This document shows positions 8,444-18,211 of a stretch of DNA of 64,000 bases, in pieces; the first letter of the stretch is position 1, and every line of letters begins with the position of its first letter. This DNA is from Pedobacter sp. L105. Lineage in GTDB: Bacteria; Bacteroidota; Bacteroidia; Sphingobacteriales; Sphingobacteriaceae. A program made the translations under genes and the position numbers. The notes under the pieces are model-generated. The model saw only the letters and a program-made list of their open reading frames with translations, searched no databases and had not been told where the DNA came from. Where the stretch lies: positions 1,341,080-1,405,079 of the forward strand of contig NZ_LMUP01000004.1 of the NCBI RefSeq assembly GCF_009765875.1. The letters are read 5' to 3'.

Positions 8444-10669
8444 ATGACCAAAAATATTTCAGCTGCAGAGATAAAACAATATAACCTTACACTCTGGAAG
8501 TTTTTCATTGGGGGACTGATCATCTTTTCATTGTTTATTGTGGCTATTGGCTTCGGTCTGTTTGGTGCACTCCCTCCCTTCAGGGATATTGAACATCCGA
8601 AAAGTAACCAGGCTACAGAAATCCTTACAGAGGATAAAAGGGTATTGGGTACTTATTTTGTTCAAAACCGCTCCAATGTAACTTATTCCCAGATCTCCCC
8701 GAATGTGATCAATGCACTGATATCAACTGAAGATACCCGTTTTAAAGAACACTCAGGAATTGATTTCAAACGTACTTTTACTATCATTTTTTATAACCTG
8801 ATCGGCAAAAAACAGGGTGCAAGTACCATTACTCAGCAACTTGCCTTAAACTTATTTTCTGAAGAAGGCCGTCAGCGTAATTTTTTTAAACGCGTAATGC
8901 AAAAGTTCCAGGAATGGATCGTCGCAGTAAAGTTAGAACGCAATTATACCAAAGAAGAAATCATTACCATGTACCTGAATACAGTGGATTTTGGGAACCA
9001 GGCCTATGGGATCAAATCGGCGGCAAGGGTATATTTTAATACTACCCCAGATCAGCTTACCGTTAGCCAGGCAGCTACGCTGGTAGGACTGCAAAAAGGA
9101 ATTACCCGTTACTCTCCTACCCGTAACCCTGAAAGATCATTGGCACGCCGTAATACGGTAATGGCCAATATGGTGAAGGAAGATGTGCTGACCCAACAAC
9201 AGTTCGATGAAGAAAAAGAGAAACCACTCGGACTAGTATTCAGTGCCGCAACAGTAAACGACGGAATTGCCCCTTATTTTAGGGCGGTGCTTAAAAATGA
9301 TATCAAGAGGATCTTCCAGGAACGTTCTATTGTTAAAGCAGATGGCAGCCCTTACGACCTGGACAGGGATGGATTGAGGGTAATCACCACGATCAATTAT
9401 GATATGCAGATATATGCAGAAGCTGCACAAAAAGAAGCCATGAAAGTGCTTCAGGCAACGTTCCTGAAAAGCTGGAAAGGCAGAGATCCCTTTGAAGGCA
9501 AAGAACTGCAGATTGAACAGGGTATAAAAAGGTCCGACCGTTATAAAGCTTTACAGCTGGAAGGGAAATCAGAAGCAGAGATCAAGACTGATTTTAATAC
9601 GCCTACAGACATGAGCATTTTTACCTGGAAAGGAGATATTGATACGCTGATGAAACCCGTTGATTCGGTGAAATATTATAAAATGCTGCTCAGAAATGCA
9701 ATGATGGCTATGGACCCGAAAACAGGTTATGTTAAAGCCTGGGTGGGCGGTATCAATTATGAGCATTTTAAATATGACCAGGTAAAAATGGGAACCAGAC
9801 AGGTAGGTTCAACAGCAAAGCCCTTTACCTATTCTGTAGCAATAGAAAACGGTTATTCACCATGTTATCAGGTACTCAACGAGCCGGTAACCATAGATGT
9901 TCCGGGAGGCACACCATGGACACCAAAATCTGGAGGTACCATTCCGGGTTATCTTACACTGCAAAAGGCACTGGCCTATTCACAAAACTTTATTGCCGCC
10001 TATTTAATGAAACAGGTTGGCCCGACAGCAGTAGCCACCCTGGCAAAGAGAATGGGAATCACTTCTAATGTTCCCGCTTATCCTTCTATTGCCCTTGGAA
10101 CGTTTGATGCTTCGGTATTCGATATGGTTGGCGCCTATAGTGTGTTTGCCAATAAAGGGATATGGACACAGCCTACCTATATTTTAAGGATCGAAGATAA
10201 AAATGGGGTTGTCCTCTTTGCACAAACCCCGCAGAAACATCCGGCGATGAATGAAGAGGTTGCCTTTGTGATGACGAGGATGCTGGAAGGTGTAGTAACC
10301 GGTGGTTTCGGCTATCCGCTGATCAGTAAATATGGTATTAAAACCCCGGTTGGAGGTAAAACCGGAACTACACAAAACAACTCCGACGGATGGTTTGTTG
10401 GAATCACTCCTGATCTGGTTGCAGGGGTATGGACAGGCTGTGAAGACCGTGCATTCCATTTTATTAACACCAATCAGGGTGAAGGTGCCAAAACCGCCAT
10501 GCCTATATTCGGGGACTTTTTGAAAAGGGTATATGCTAATCCAAAATTAAAGATCAGCAAGGCCGATTTTGAAAAGCCTAAAGGCGGTGTATCCATCACT
10601 TACGATTGTAACCAATATCAGCAGCAGCAGGCAGACACTACAGCACTGGATCAGAAGTTAGGGTTTTAG
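8444..10669 (+). CDS. Penicillin-binding protein 1A (bifunctional glycosyltransferase/transpeptidase)
   Basis: This enzyme polymerises and cross-links peptidoglycan on the outer face of the inner membrane. One N-terminal membrane helix spans about residues 18-42. The GT51 domain shows EDTRF with catalytic Glu96 and QGASTITQQLA at 124-134. The transpeptidase domain has the nucleophile motif STAK starting at Ser456, SQN at 513-515 and KTGT at 639-642. At 741 residues the length is normal. It begins 2 bases after the PorW-like stop and abuts uvrC, so the three genes probably form one transcript. Confidence 0.95.
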   Translation: MTKNISAAEIKQYNLTLWKFFIGGLIIFSLFIVAIGFGLFGALPPFRDIEHPKSNQATEILTEDKRVLGTYFVQNRSNVTYSQISPNVINALISTEDTRFKEHSGIDFKRTFTIIFYNLIGKKQGASTITQQLALNLFSEEGRQRNFFKRVMQKFQEWIVAVKLERNYTKEEIITMYLNTVDFGNQAYGIKSAARVYFNTTPDQLTVSQAATLVGLQKGITRYSPTRNPERSLARRNTVMANMVKEDVLTQQQFDEEKEKPLGLVFSAATVNDGIAPYFRAVLKNDIKRIFQERSIVKADGSPYDLDRDGLRVITTINYDMQIYAEAAQKEAMKVLQATFLKSWKGRDPFEGKELQIEQGIKRSDRYKALQLEGKSEAEIKTDFNTPTDMSIFTWKGDIDTLMKPVDSVKYYKMLLRNAMMAMDPKTGYVKAWVGGINYEHFKYDQVKMGTRQVGSTAKPFTYSVAIENGYSPCYQVLNEPVTIDVPGGTPWTPKSGGTIPGYLTLQKALAYSQNFIAAYLMKQVGPTAVATLAKRMGITSNVPAYPSIALGTFDASVFDMVGAYSVFANKGIWTQPTYILRIEDKNGVVLFAQTPQKHPAMNEEVAFVMTRMLEGVVTGGFGYPLISKYGIKTPVGGKTGTTQNNSDGWFVGITPDLVAGVWTGCEDRAFHFINTNQGEGAKTAMPIFGDFLKRVYANPKLKISKADFEKPKGGVSITYDCNQYQQQQADTTALDQKLGF

Positions 10670-12475
10670 ATGAGCATTTTTGATTACAAACAGGCATTAA
10701 CCGATATCCCCCACCGTCCCGGTGTTTATCAATACTGGGACCAGGAAGATACGCTTATATATATCGGGAAAGCTAAGGACCTGAGGAACCGTGTAGGTTC
10801 TTATTTTAATCAGGATAACCAGATGAACGGCAAGACCAGGGTACTGGTTTCCAAGATCCGTAAGATCACGTTTACCATCGTGGATACAGAGATTGATGCC
10901 TGGCTGCTGGAAAACAGTCTGATCAAGAAACACCAGCCAAGGTATAATATCATGCTCAAGGATGATAAAACCTATCCCTGGATCATCATTAAAAAAGAAC
11001 CTTTTCCACGTATTTACTGGACCAGGAAAATGATAAAGGACGGCTCTACCTATTTTGGACCTTATGCTTCTGTAGGGATGATGCATACCATCCTCGACCT
11101 GATCAAAGAAACATACCCGCTGCGTACCTGTAATCTGCCATTAACTGACGATAATATCAGCGCAGGGAAATTTAAGGTTTGCCTGGAATACCAGATAGGC
11201 AATTGTAAAGGGCCCTGCCAGGCTTACCAGATGCACCCTGATTATGACAAAAACATTGAAGAGATCAAAGATATCCTCAATGGTAAAATCGGAAATGTAA
11301 TCAGGGATGTAAAACAGATCATCAAAGACGCAGTAGCCGACCTTAATTTTGAATATGCACATCAGTACCAGAAAAAATTACTGGTGCTGGAGAAATACCA
11401 GAGCAAGTCTACCGTGGTAAACAGCTCGATTACCAACGTAGATGTAGTGAGCATTGCTTCTGATGAACGTTATGCTTTTGTGAATTACCTGAAGATCATG
11501 AATGGCAGTATCATTCAGACACAGACCATAGAGATCAAAAAGCGTCTGGATGAATCTGATGAAGAACTGCTGACCATTGCGATTACCGAATTCAGAACCA
11601 AGTTTAACAGCACGTCCAGGGAGATCATCGTTCCTTTTGAGATCACCCTAACAGATGAAAATTTAAAATTTACCGTTCCAAAGCTGGGTGAAAAGAAAAA
11701 CCTGCTGGAACTCTCCCATAAAAATGTGCTTTTCTTCAGACGTGAAAAGCTCAATCAATATGAAAAACTAAATCCTGATCTGCGTACCGACCGTATTTTA
11801 ACACAGATGCAGAAAGACCTGATGCTGACACAGCTTCCGGTACATATCGAATGTTTTGATAACTCTAACTTCCAGGGTGCCTACCCTGTTTCTGCAATCG
11901 TGGTATTTAAAGATGCTAAACCCTCAAAAAAGGATTATAGGCATTTTAACGTAAAAACGGTAGAAGGCCCCAACGATTTCGCTACGATGGAAGAAGCTGT
12001 TTACAGGCGATACAAGCGAATGCTGGAAGAAGAGGAGTCATTGCCTCAGCTGATCATCATTGACGGCGGTAAAGGCCAGCTATCCTCTGCTGTGACCAGT
12101 CTGAAGAAATTAGGGATAGATAAAAAAGTTACGGTTATCGGTATTGCCAAACGTCTGGAAGAATTATACTATCCTGGTGACAGCTATCCACTGCATCTGG
12201 ATAAGAAATCAGAAACCCTGAAAGTAATTCAGCAGCTCCGCGATGAGGCCCACCGCTTTGGCATTACCTTCCACAGAAAGAAAAGGGATCAGGGTACGCT
12301 GAAAACAGAATTGGAGGCTATTCCCGGAATTGGTAAGACTACGGCAGACAAACTGTTGCGACAGTTTAAGTCGGTAAAGAAAATCAAAGAAGCCCCGGAG
12401 GCCGAGCTGGAAAAGATACTTAACAAAAGCCAGGTAAAAACGCTGCTGGCCTTCTTCAGCGCAAAAGATATTTAA
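10670..12475 (+). CDS. uvrC: UvrABC excinuclease subunit C
   Basis: This is the nuclease of nucleotide excision repair that makes both incisions around a lesion bound by UvrB. It has 601 residues. The order is GIY-YIG nuclease (about 10-95, with PGVYQYWD and LIYIGKAKDL), UVR domain that binds UvrB (about 205-240), RNase H-like C-terminal nuclease (with HIECFDNSNFQG and LIIIDGGKGQLS), and a helix-hairpin-helix pair at the end (LEAIPGIGKTTADKLL). The ATG directly follows the stop of the penicillin-binding protein gene. Confidence 0.98.
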   Translation: MSIFDYKQALTDIPHRPGVYQYWDQEDTLIYIGKAKDLRNRVGSYFNQDNQMNGKTRVLVSKIRKITFTIVDTEIDAWLLENSLIKKHQPRYNIMLKDDKTYPWIIIKKEPFPRIYWTRKMIKDGSTYFGPYASVGMMHTILDLIKETYPLRTCNLPLTDDNISAGKFKVCLEYQIGNCKGPCQAYQMHPDYDKNIEEIKDILNGKIGNVIRDVKQIIKDAVADLNFEYAHQYQKKLLVLEKYQSKSTVVNSSITNVDVVSIASDERYAFVNYLKIMNGSIIQTQTIEIKKRLDESDEELLTIAITEFRTKFNSTSREIIVPFEITLTDENLKFTVPKLGEKKNLLELSHKNVLFFRREKLNQYEKLNPDLRTDRILTQMQKDLMLTQLPVHIECFDNSNFQGAYPVSAIVVFKDAKPSKKDYRHFNVKTVEGPNDFATMEEAVYRRYKRMLEEEESLPQLIIIDGGKGQLSSAVTSLKKLGIDKKVTVIGIAKRLEELYYPGDSYPLHLDKKSETLKVIQQLRDEAHRFGITFHRKKRDQGTLKTELEAIPGIGKTTADKLLRQFKSVKKIKEAPEAELEKILNKSQVKTLLAFFSAKDI

Positions 12476-12476
12476 A

Positions 12477-12514
12477 AGCAAAAGGCCCCGCTAATACCAG
12501 GGCCTTTTGCTTTT
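12477..12514. terminator. Bidirectional terminator between uvrC and gldN
   Basis: A perfect 12-bp stem (12477-12488 with 12500-12511) with an 11-nt loop is followed by a T-run. The left arm is A-rich, so the minus strand also gets a partial T-run. It lies between two convergent genes and should serve both. Confidence 0.85.
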
Positions 12515-12525
12515 AATTTATTTTT

Positions 12526-13407
12526 CTAGTATTCCCACAAACTCTGTTCGTAGTCTGACATACCTTTCTTTATCCGTTCAGACTCATACAATTTCCTCGG
12601 ATCTTTAGGGTCTTTCTGATCCAGGATTTCGATGATCGTTTTATTAGCCGGATTGGTTTCCTTTACAATATTACTGGAGAACAGGCGTCTGATGAAAAAA
12701 TCATCATAGGTAAGCACAGAAGCATCATTGTTAGGATTAATCAATCGCGACTTGCTCAGCAGTGGTCTTGCGTCATCATAATAGATCCAGAACACGGGCT
12801 GCCAGTTACCTTCTACCAGTTTCATTGGTGCTATCCCTATAATACGCGGCTCAAATACAGATCTTTTAATGTCAAGGATCCAATCTTCTTTGATCCTGTA
12901 TTTCATAAACTCATCAGGTCTTAAACGTTTCATAATAGGAGCTCCGATCTTACCGGTTGCATCAGCATCACCCTCAGAGGTTCCTCTTGCACTCCTCAGG
13001 GCATCCTGAGCAGACAGAGCGATTTTAAAAGCATCATTGTCTTCCAGCAGTTTTCCGGCAGCAGTATCCTTGGCAGAATAAACGGTCAGTTCTTCATTAG
13101 CTACAGCATCCATCAATATTTCTATCAGTTTTGACTTATCTGCATTGAGTATGGAGTTGATCGTATCACGCAGATCAATTTCCCGCCAAACCCTTTTGGA
13201 ATAATATACATCTTCCTCTCTTACATCGGCCATAGGAACCATTACACTACTATCAACATCTCTTCTGGCATAAAATCCATCCTTAGGAGGTGTTTTGATC
13301 TTTGTCTTTTTAAGAACAGGAGTACCTGCTGCCGAAACCGGGGTCTGGGCAAAAGATGCTGTTCCTAAAAACAGCAAAATAATAGTGTATAGAAATTGTT
13401 TCATCAT
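12526..13407 (-). CDS. gldN: Gliding motility / type IX secretion protein GldN (PorN)
   Basis: A periplasmic protein that joins GldK in the ring under the outer membrane and contacts GldM. It has 293 residues with a clear signal peptide (about 1-20, ending ASFAQ). The family core is visible as YYSKRVWREIDLRDTIN at about 68-84. It is the last gene of gldKLMN, 4 bases after gldM. Two adjacent ATG codons (13407 and 13404) are possible starts; they differ by one residue. Confidence 0.95.
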   Translation of the reverse strand: MMKQFLYTIILLFLGTASFAQTPVSAAGTPVLKKTKIKTPPKDGFYARRDVDSSVMVPMADVREEDVYYSKRVWREIDLRDTINSILNADKSKLIEILMDAVANEELTVYSAKDTAAGKLLEDNDAFKIALSAQDALRSARGTSEGDADATGKIGAPIMKRLRPDEFMKYRIKEDWILDIKRSVFEPRIIGIAPMKLVEGNWQPVFWIYYDDARPLLSKSRLINPNNDASVLTYDDFFIRRLFSSNIVKETNPANKTIIEILDQKDPKDPRKLYESERIKKGMSDYEQSLWEY

Positions 13408-13411
13408 GAAT

Positions 13412-14950
13412 CTATTTAGCTATAAATGTTATTGCATCCAGACTTTTTTGTCTTCCATCAGGACCTTCAACTACAATGTCTTTGAAAATTACTGTTGCAC
13501 CTGGTTTAATTGAATTCAGGGCACCTTTTACCTGTCCGCCGAAAGAACTGCCCGGATTAGGCATAGTAACGGCATCCGATCTTGGATTGATAAATGTAGT
13601 ATTGAACCTGATCACTTTGTATTTAATATCGAATACAAAATCATCCAGTTGTGTATCGATGGTATTGGCCCTTGCTAACCATTCCAGATCAACATTACCC
13701 CCAGATTTTCCTTTAATAGAAGCTTTAGGCGTAGGTAAACCTTTTACCCTGAACTGCTGCGAACCCATGTTAACCGTTTTACCTGCATTATTAGCAGAAA
13801 CAGTTACATTCACTGTTTTACCAATCTGGTCGGCACCAACATTAACCATGAACTTGCCGTTTGAACCTGAAATTGATCCTCCGGAGATACTTGCTTTTAC
13901 GCTTTCCAATGGAAAACCTGCTGCAGAAACTGAAAAAGGATTCGGGATTCCAGCGTAGATTACATTCATTTTATCCGGTGAAACCGTAGCAGATGGTTTA
14001 GCCACCTGGTAAGATTGCACTGGAGTTGTATAATTTTGAAACGTCCCGTCTGTCTTTTTTACACGAACTACTCCAGACCATTTGAAAACACCTACTGAAC
14101 CTGTACTACCTGTGTAAGTTCCTTTACCATCTTTAGTTGCTAATTTATTACCGTTTACAGTAATTTCCGGACTTGCTTTAGTATCACTGGCAGTTAAGAA
14201 TACCTCCGCAGTATAAGGCTGCCCTTGTATTACATAAGAAGTTGGTGCTACTGCAACAGCATCAAAGTGATCCAGGTTAACCAATGATTTATCCATATTC
14301 CCGAACAACTTTTTAACAACTTCAGCTTCAGCATTTTTAGTATCTGCCTGGATTTTGGTTAAAACCGTATTGGCGGCTGTTAAAGGCGTACCCTCACCAA
14401 AGTTGATATCTTCCCATAATTTTTTACCGCTAATACTTTTTTCCGAATCTTTCGCTTCCAGTAAGAATGAAACATTTTTGCGGTCTTCAGGACTCAATAA
14501 AGCAATTAGTTTTTCGCGTGTATCATTGATCTTTGCTTTGAGCACTTCTCCCTTTTTCTGGTTGATCATGATTCCCTGTGCAATATCCAGGTTACCTCTT
14601 TCTACCAAATCACCCGTTTCAGCACTTAATCCACCGCCAGCAGTATTAAATTCCTGCTTCAGCTGTAGTACATAGGTATTCAGATCATCACTGTATTTTT
14701 TTGCCTCATTGGCTTTTTCCCAGATCGGCTGCGCCCTTGCAGGTTCCTCTTTAAGTTTTGTATTTTGAAAACCAGTAAAGAGCTGATCAATACTGGTATT
14801 CACGTTAGTTCTAGATGATTCAAGACTATCATTGATATTCTTGAACGCATTAAGAATTGTATCAGATACGTTTAACGCAAGCATAGCTAACAATACCAAA
14901 TACATGATATTGATCATCTTCTGCCTCGTTGTTTCTTTTCCTCCTGCCAT
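13412..14950 (-). CDS. gldM: Gliding motility / type IX secretion motor protein GldM (PorM)
   Basis: Together with GldL this forms the proton-driven rotary motor of gliding and type IX secretion. It has 512 residues. The short cytoplasmic N-terminus carries Arg9, matching the conserved arginine of the family, then one membrane helix (about 12-31), then a long periplasmic part made of a helical domain (about 35-225) and several beta domains that reach the GldKN ring. It lies between gldL and gldN. Confidence 0.97.
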   Translation of the reverse strand: MAGGKETTRQKMINIMYLVLLAMLALNVSDTILNAFKNINDSLESSRTNVNTSIDQLFTGFQNTKLKEEPARAQPIWEKANEAKKYSDDLNTYVLQLKQEFNTAGGGLSAETGDLVERGNLDIAQGIMINQKKGEVLKAKINDTREKLIALLSPEDRKNVSFLLEAKDSEKSISGKKLWEDINFGEGTPLTAANTVLTKIQADTKNAEAEVVKKLFGNMDKSLVNLDHFDAVAVAPTSYVIQGQPYTAEVFLTASDTKASPEITVNGNKLATKDGKGTYTGSTGSVGVFKWSGVVRVKKTDGTFQNYTTPVQSYQVAKPSATVSPDKMNVIYAGIPNPFSVSAAGFPLESVKASISGGSISGSNGKFMVNVGADQIGKTVNVTVSANNAGKTVNMGSQQFRVKGLPTPKASIKGKSGGNVDLEWLARANTIDTQLDDFVFDIKYKVIRFNTTFINPRSDAVTMPNPGSSFGGQVKGALNSIKPGATVIFKDIVVEGPDGRQKSLDAITFIAK

Positions 14951-14995
14951 TATTTATAGGTCTCTCTGGTTAAGTAAAATAATTATTTAGCTGAG

Positions 14996-15808
14996 TTAAA
15001 CGCGTGGCTGGTTCATTGCAGTTAGCATGTTGCCATATATCGCATTTAGCGAAGAGAGATTTTTTGCCAGTTTGCCCACTTCATCCTTGAACTGTTTTGA
15101 ATCTTCCATAGAGTCATTAAAATTGTTCATGGTTAAAGATAAGTTCTGATAAAATTTGTTCATCGACTTCAAATGCACGCTTGAATCCTGCAATTCCAGC
15201 TCATAGACTGCATTTAGGGCAGAAAGATTTTTTGCCAGACCTGTTACCTGCTCATGGTAAGCTTTTGCATCACCACCGCTTGCACCCATTTCTGCCAGTT
15301 GAGCAGTTGCTTTACCAAAAGCTCCGTTCAGCTGATCAAAACTTGAAGAAGCCGATTTTATTTTACCTGTAAATTCGTTAGTAGCCGTAGTTGCATCTGC
15401 AATAGTTGATATCGTAGCTACTTTTTCACCAAAAGTACGAAGGCCATTACCCAGACTTTCAATTAATTCAGGACCGATTTTAGCATCACCCAACATTTTA
15501 TCCAATGCAGCTGTAGAAGAAAAACCTGCTGCAGCAACTGGTGCCGGTCTTGCAGATACTTTTGGCAATTCACCACTAAAATCATCACTTAATTCAGGAT
15601 AAACCCTATCCCAGGCTGGTTCTGGTGCTGGCGGGAAAAATCCTGTTAGAAAGAACAAAAAGGCCTCAACGCCTAAGCCTAGTCCGATCATATAATTTCC
15701 CCATACTCCACCCAGGTGAAGGATTTTAAATAATGCTCCGATAATTACGATACTTGCTCCCCATGATATTGCTACGTGTAACACATCAAATTTCTTTTTT
15801 GCTGCCAT
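14996..15808 (-). CDS. gldL: Gliding motility / type IX secretion motor protein GldL (PorL)
   Basis: This is the membrane partner of GldM. It has 270 residues: two membrane helices (about 12-28 and 38-57), then a cytoplasmic domain with long helices. Glu48 in GVEAFLFFLTGFFPP matches the membrane glutamate proposed to carry protons in this family. Two similar C-terminal segments (LAKNLSALNAVYE and LAKNLSSLNAIYG) look like an internal repeat. It is 45 bases upstream of gldM. Confidence 0.96.
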   Translation of the reverse strand: MAAKKKFDVLHVAISWGASIVIIGALFKILHLGGVWGNYMIGLGLGVEAFLFFLTGFFPPAPEPAWDRVYPELSDDFSGELPKVSARPAPVAAAGFSSTAALDKMLGDAKIGPELIESLGNGLRTFGEKVATISTIADATTATNEFTGKIKSASSSFDQLNGAFGKATAQLAEMGASGGDAKAYHEQVTGLAKNLSALNAVYELELQDSSVHLKSMNKFYQNLSLTMNNFNDSMEDSKQFKDEVGKLAKNLSSLNAIYGNMLTAMNQPRV

Positions 15809-15872
15809 GTTTTAAATTAGATAAATGTAGATATAGATGTAAATTTTTCTGTTTACGATTTTTTTTAACTGA

Positions 15873-17237
15873 TTAGTTTTTGAAGTTGATATCTGTTCCT
15901 GCAAATGATGATACACATCTGAATCCGATATATGATCTGGCCTGATCCTGGTACTCGTAAGTACCAACTGAGTTTTGAAGGAAGAAACCTATGTCTTTCC
16001 ATGAACCACCTCTAACTACCTTACGTTTAAGGTATTTACTATCAGAACCTTTAGCCACATAAGTGAAGTTAGGATTAAAATCAAGCAATAGCGGTGCAGC
16101 GGAATTATTATAGGCGGTTACGGTCCACTCGGCAACATTACCTGCCATATTGTACAATCCGTAGTCATTAGGGAAATAAGATTTTACATTAACAGTGTAT
16201 AAACCACCATCATCAGCATAATTACCACGCCCTACTTTAAAGTTTGCCTGCATACATCCTTTAGTATTTCTAATATAAGGGCCACCCCATGGGTATTTGG
16301 TTTTCACCTGACCACCTCTTGCAGCATACTCAAATTCTGCCTCTGTTGGCAATCTGTATTCGGGACGTGAGCTTAAAGGAAGTTTTCTTGCAATGGCAAC
16401 CGGCTCATACAAACGCGTACGCCATACACAAAATGCGGTAGCCTGTTCCCAGGTTACCCCAACTACAGGATAGTTATCGTAAGAAGGGTGATTAAAATAT
16501 GATTTTACCATCGGATCGTTCTGAGAATAAGAATAATCCATCTTCCAGACCATGGTATCCGGGTATACACTTACCGAAGGATACTGATTAGGATTGTTAG
16601 CATCAGGTGAGTCTACATAACTCTCTATAAAATCTTTACGTTTCTTGGTTGGGTCTTTTCTTCCTGCCGCAGCAAGATCAAGGTTAACGATACTATATGA
16701 GTACCTGAACTTTCTGATGTCTAATTCATTACGTCCTGGTAACGCATCATCACCACTGTAGTACATATCTTTTAGCTTAGCGCTCAATCCACCGGTTTTA
16801 CCGCTCCATAGCGCCGTACCGTTACCTACTTTTTTCCAGTTAATATTTTTCTGAGACGAGAGACTTGCTCCTCCCGGGGTAGTTTTAGCATTGATAAAAT
16901 AAGCTGGTGCCCCACTGGGGCCTAAAGATGTTAAAGCTACGGAGTCTCTTACCCAGTTCACAAATTGCCTGTACTCTGCATTTGTGATCTCGGTTTCATC
17001 CATATAAAATGCGCTGAATGAAGTCATCCGGCTTGGCGCACTTTGAGAATTGTCAATGTCTTCGTCAGACATCCCTATAAGTGTTTTACCCTGAGGAATA
17101 TAGACCATTCCCCGAGGTATTCTCTTATTATTAAACTTTCTGTTATATACGCCTACCAGCTCTCCTTCCCCACCTTTTCCGCAGCTCGAAAACAATATGG
17201 TAACCAAAATAAAAACTAACGTGTAAATTTTCCTCAT
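15873..17237 (-). CDS. gldK: Gliding motility lipoprotein GldK (PorK)
   Basis: An outer-membrane-anchored lipoprotein that forms the periplasmic ring of the type IX system with GldN. I chose the ATG at 17237 (454 residues): the protein then opens MRKIYTLVFILV with lipobox LFSSC and lipidated Cys19. An open frame 18 codons longer begins at 17291 but would bury the signal. The body is a formylglycine-generating-enzyme/sulfatase-modifying fold (MVYIPQGKTLIGM, then VVGVTWEQATAFCVW, LPTEAEFEYAARGG and GNVAEWT), structural here, not enzymatic. It is the first gene of gldKLMN. Confidence 0.95.
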   Translation of the reverse strand: MRKIYTLVFILVTILFSSCGKGGEGELVGVYNRKFNNKRIPRGMVYIPQGKTLIGMSDEDIDNSQSAPSRMTSFSAFYMDETEITNAEYRQFVNWVRDSVALTSLGPSGAPAYFINAKTTPGGASLSSQKNINWKKVGNGTALWSGKTGGLSAKLKDMYYSGDDALPGRNELDIRKFRYSYSIVNLDLAAAGRKDPTKKRKDFIESYVDSPDANNPNQYPSVSVYPDTMVWKMDYSYSQNDPMVKSYFNHPSYDNYPVVGVTWEQATAFCVWRTRLYEPVAIARKLPLSSRPEYRLPTEAEFEYAARGGQVKTKYPWGGPYIRNTKGCMQANFKVGRGNYADDGGLYTVNVKSYFPNDYGLYNMAGNVAEWTVTAYNNSAAPLLLDFNPNFTYVAKGSDSKYLKRKVVRGGSWKDIGFFLQNSVGTYEYQDQARSYIGFRCVSSFAGTDINFKN

Positions 17238-17329
17238 AAGCCCGTAGAGCAATTTTACAACAATTTTATCAATTATGATTGATATTAACAATTATTCTCA
17301 GATAAAATTATGTCTTAAATACAAAATAA

Positions 17330-17360
17330 GCAAGATGTTACACTATTGTTAACATCTTGC
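17330..17360 (-). terminator. Terminator downstream of hemD
   Basis: A perfect 11-bp stem (17330-17340 with 17350-17360, 9-nt loop). On the minus strand it is followed by TTATTTTGTATTT, so it fits a terminator for the DUF4271-hemD transcript ahead of gldK. Confidence 0.6.
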
Positions 17361-17431
17361 TCATACGATTTAGACAAATTATTTAGATATTACACCTTCC
17401 ACACAATGGGGAAATCAATCAACGTATTCTA

Positions 17432-18202
17432 TTATTTGTTTGATTTTTTAATGTAATTTTCGATAGCCATGATCATGGACGGAGATTCGGGAGAAGGTGC
17501 CTGAATATCTACAATCAGGTCTTTGTCTTTTACTGCTTTATGTGTATTTACACCAAAAGCGGCAATACGGGTATTGTTCTGCTGAAAACCTGGAAAGTTG
17601 GTATACAGCGACTGAATGCTGGAAGGACTGAAAAATGCAATGATGTCGTAAAATACATCAGCAAGATCCGAAAGATCACTTACTACAGTCTTAAATAGTA
17701 CAGCCGGGGTGAGGTTATAACCGTTCTTCAGCAGAAAATTCATAGTATCTTCCGTAGCCACGTCAGAGCATGGATAAAGGAATTTCTCTCCTGAATGTTT
17801 CTTCAGCACCTCCGCTAAATCCGCTGCTGTCTGCTTTCCGAAAAATATTTTACGTTTACGGTACTGGATGTACTTTTGCAGGTACAGTGCGGTTGATTCT
17901 GAAATACAAAAATACTTCAGGTCTGCCGGTACTTCATACCGCATCTCCTCACAAATTCTATAAAAGTGATCCACCGCGTTCCTGCTCGTAAAGACCACAG
18001 CAGTAAAATCACCAAGGGTAATTTTATCTTTTCTGAAATCTCTGGCGGGAACACCTTCCACATGAATAAAGGACCTGAAATCAACTTTAACATTGTATTT
18101 CTTCGCCAAATCAAAATAAGGGGATTTCTCTGTTTCGGGTTTTGGCAAAGTTATCAGTATACTTTTTACTTTACGCAACCTATCTTCTGTCTTTTCTTGC
18201 AT
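17432..18202 (-). CDS. hemD: Uroporphyrinogen-III synthase
   Basis: This enzyme closes the linear tetrapyrrole hydroxymethylbilane to uroporphyrinogen III in heme synthesis. It has 256 residues. The two-domain HemD layout is visible: FTAVVFTSRNAVDHFY at about 67-82, KYFCISESTALYL, then IIAFFSPSSIQSLY and IAAFGVNTHKAV in the second half. HemD is weakly conserved, so the call rests on this pattern. It starts 9 bases after the DUF4271 gene, an association common in Bacteroidota. Confidence 0.88.
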   Translation of the reverse strand: MQEKTEDRLRKVKSILITLPKPETEKSPYFDLAKKYNVKVDFRSFIHVEGVPARDFRKDKITLGDFTAVVFTSRNAVDHFYRICEEMRYEVPADLKYFCISESTALYLQKYIQYRKRKIFFGKQTAADLAEVLKKHSGEKFLYPCSDVATEDTMNFLLKNGYNLTPAVLFKTVVSDLSDLADVFYDIIAFFSPSSIQSLYTNFPGFQQNNTRIAAFGVNTHKAVKDKDLIVDIQAPSPESPSMIMAIENYIKKSNK

Positions 18203-18211
18203 TTTACCTAG

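Noticed and set aside
17238..17291. 18-codon upstream extension of gldK
   Set aside because: It would place the signal peptide and lipobox internally; the ATG at 17237 gives a normal lipoprotein start.
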